From positions 1-5,247 of the forward strand of contig JASMTO010000129.1 in assembly GCA_041694215.1 (NCBI GenBank): DNA of 5,247 nt, in the 5' to 3' direction. This document shows, one piece after another, positions 5,221-5,247 of the stretch. Origin of the DNA: Flexistipes sp041694215 (GTDB lineage Bacteria; Chrysiogenota; Deferribacteres; Deferribacterales; Flexistipitaceae). The notes below the pieces were generated by a model. The model did not search any database. It was given only the letters and a program-made list of their open reading frames with translations, and was not told the origin of the DNA. Position numbers and translations under genes: made by a program. Within the stretch, counting starts at the first letter, position 1; every line of letters starts with the position of its first letter.

Positions 5221-5247
5221 TAACACTAAAAATTATTAGCTGCTTCT

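Noticed and set aside
5221..5247. Possible end of an upstream minus-strand gene (AGC AGC TAA TAA at the edge)
   Set aside because: Too few bases are visible to tell a true double stop from AT-rich spacer.

Overview
The window is bacterial chromosomal DNA, moderately AT-rich. Every gene I can support lies on the minus strand, so transcription runs from high to low coordinates. It holds the first four genes of an F1Fo ATP synthase operon in the order b' - b - delta - alpha, with no a or c subunit gene ahead of them. A split operon with two different b-type stalk subunits, one carrying a secretion-signal-like N-terminus, is a layout I associate with Geobacter-like former deltaproteobacteria and with Deferribacteres. 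My best guess is a Deferribacteres- or Geobacter-like anaerobe. This is inferred from gene order and general composition, not from any database match.

Layout in transcription order, from the right edge: a 92-nt upstream region with a 9-bp tandem repeat; a YjbQ/UPF0047-family gene (5155-4727); a tRNA-Pro(CGG) gene (4681-4608) with a good sigma70-type promoter of its own; a 205-nt spacer; a 482-codon gene of unknown function for a two-pass membrane protein (4402-2954); a 315-nt AT-rich spacer holding a likely sigma70 promoter; then atpF' (2638-2213), atpF (2199-1639), atpH (1642-1103) and the first 358 codons of atpA (1075-1, running off the left edge). The rest of alpha, and presumably gamma, beta and epsilon, lie beyond the left edge.

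The four atp genes form one tight unit. The stop codon of atpF' merges with the ribosome binding site of atpF. The stop of atpF overlaps a TTG start of atpH. AtpA follows after 27 nt with its own AAGGAG site. The products are the peripheral stalk (b', b, delta) and the non-catalytic nucleotide-binding alpha subunit, so stalk and headpiece parts would be made together, while the proton-channel subunits a and c must be encoded elsewhere.

I see no CRISPR array, insertion sequence, transposase or defence cassette. The parts least explained by known genes are the 482-residue membrane protein and the spacer at the 3' side of the tRNA, which holds a frame-broken small reading frame on the plus strand and a short inverted copy of the tRNA leader sequence.
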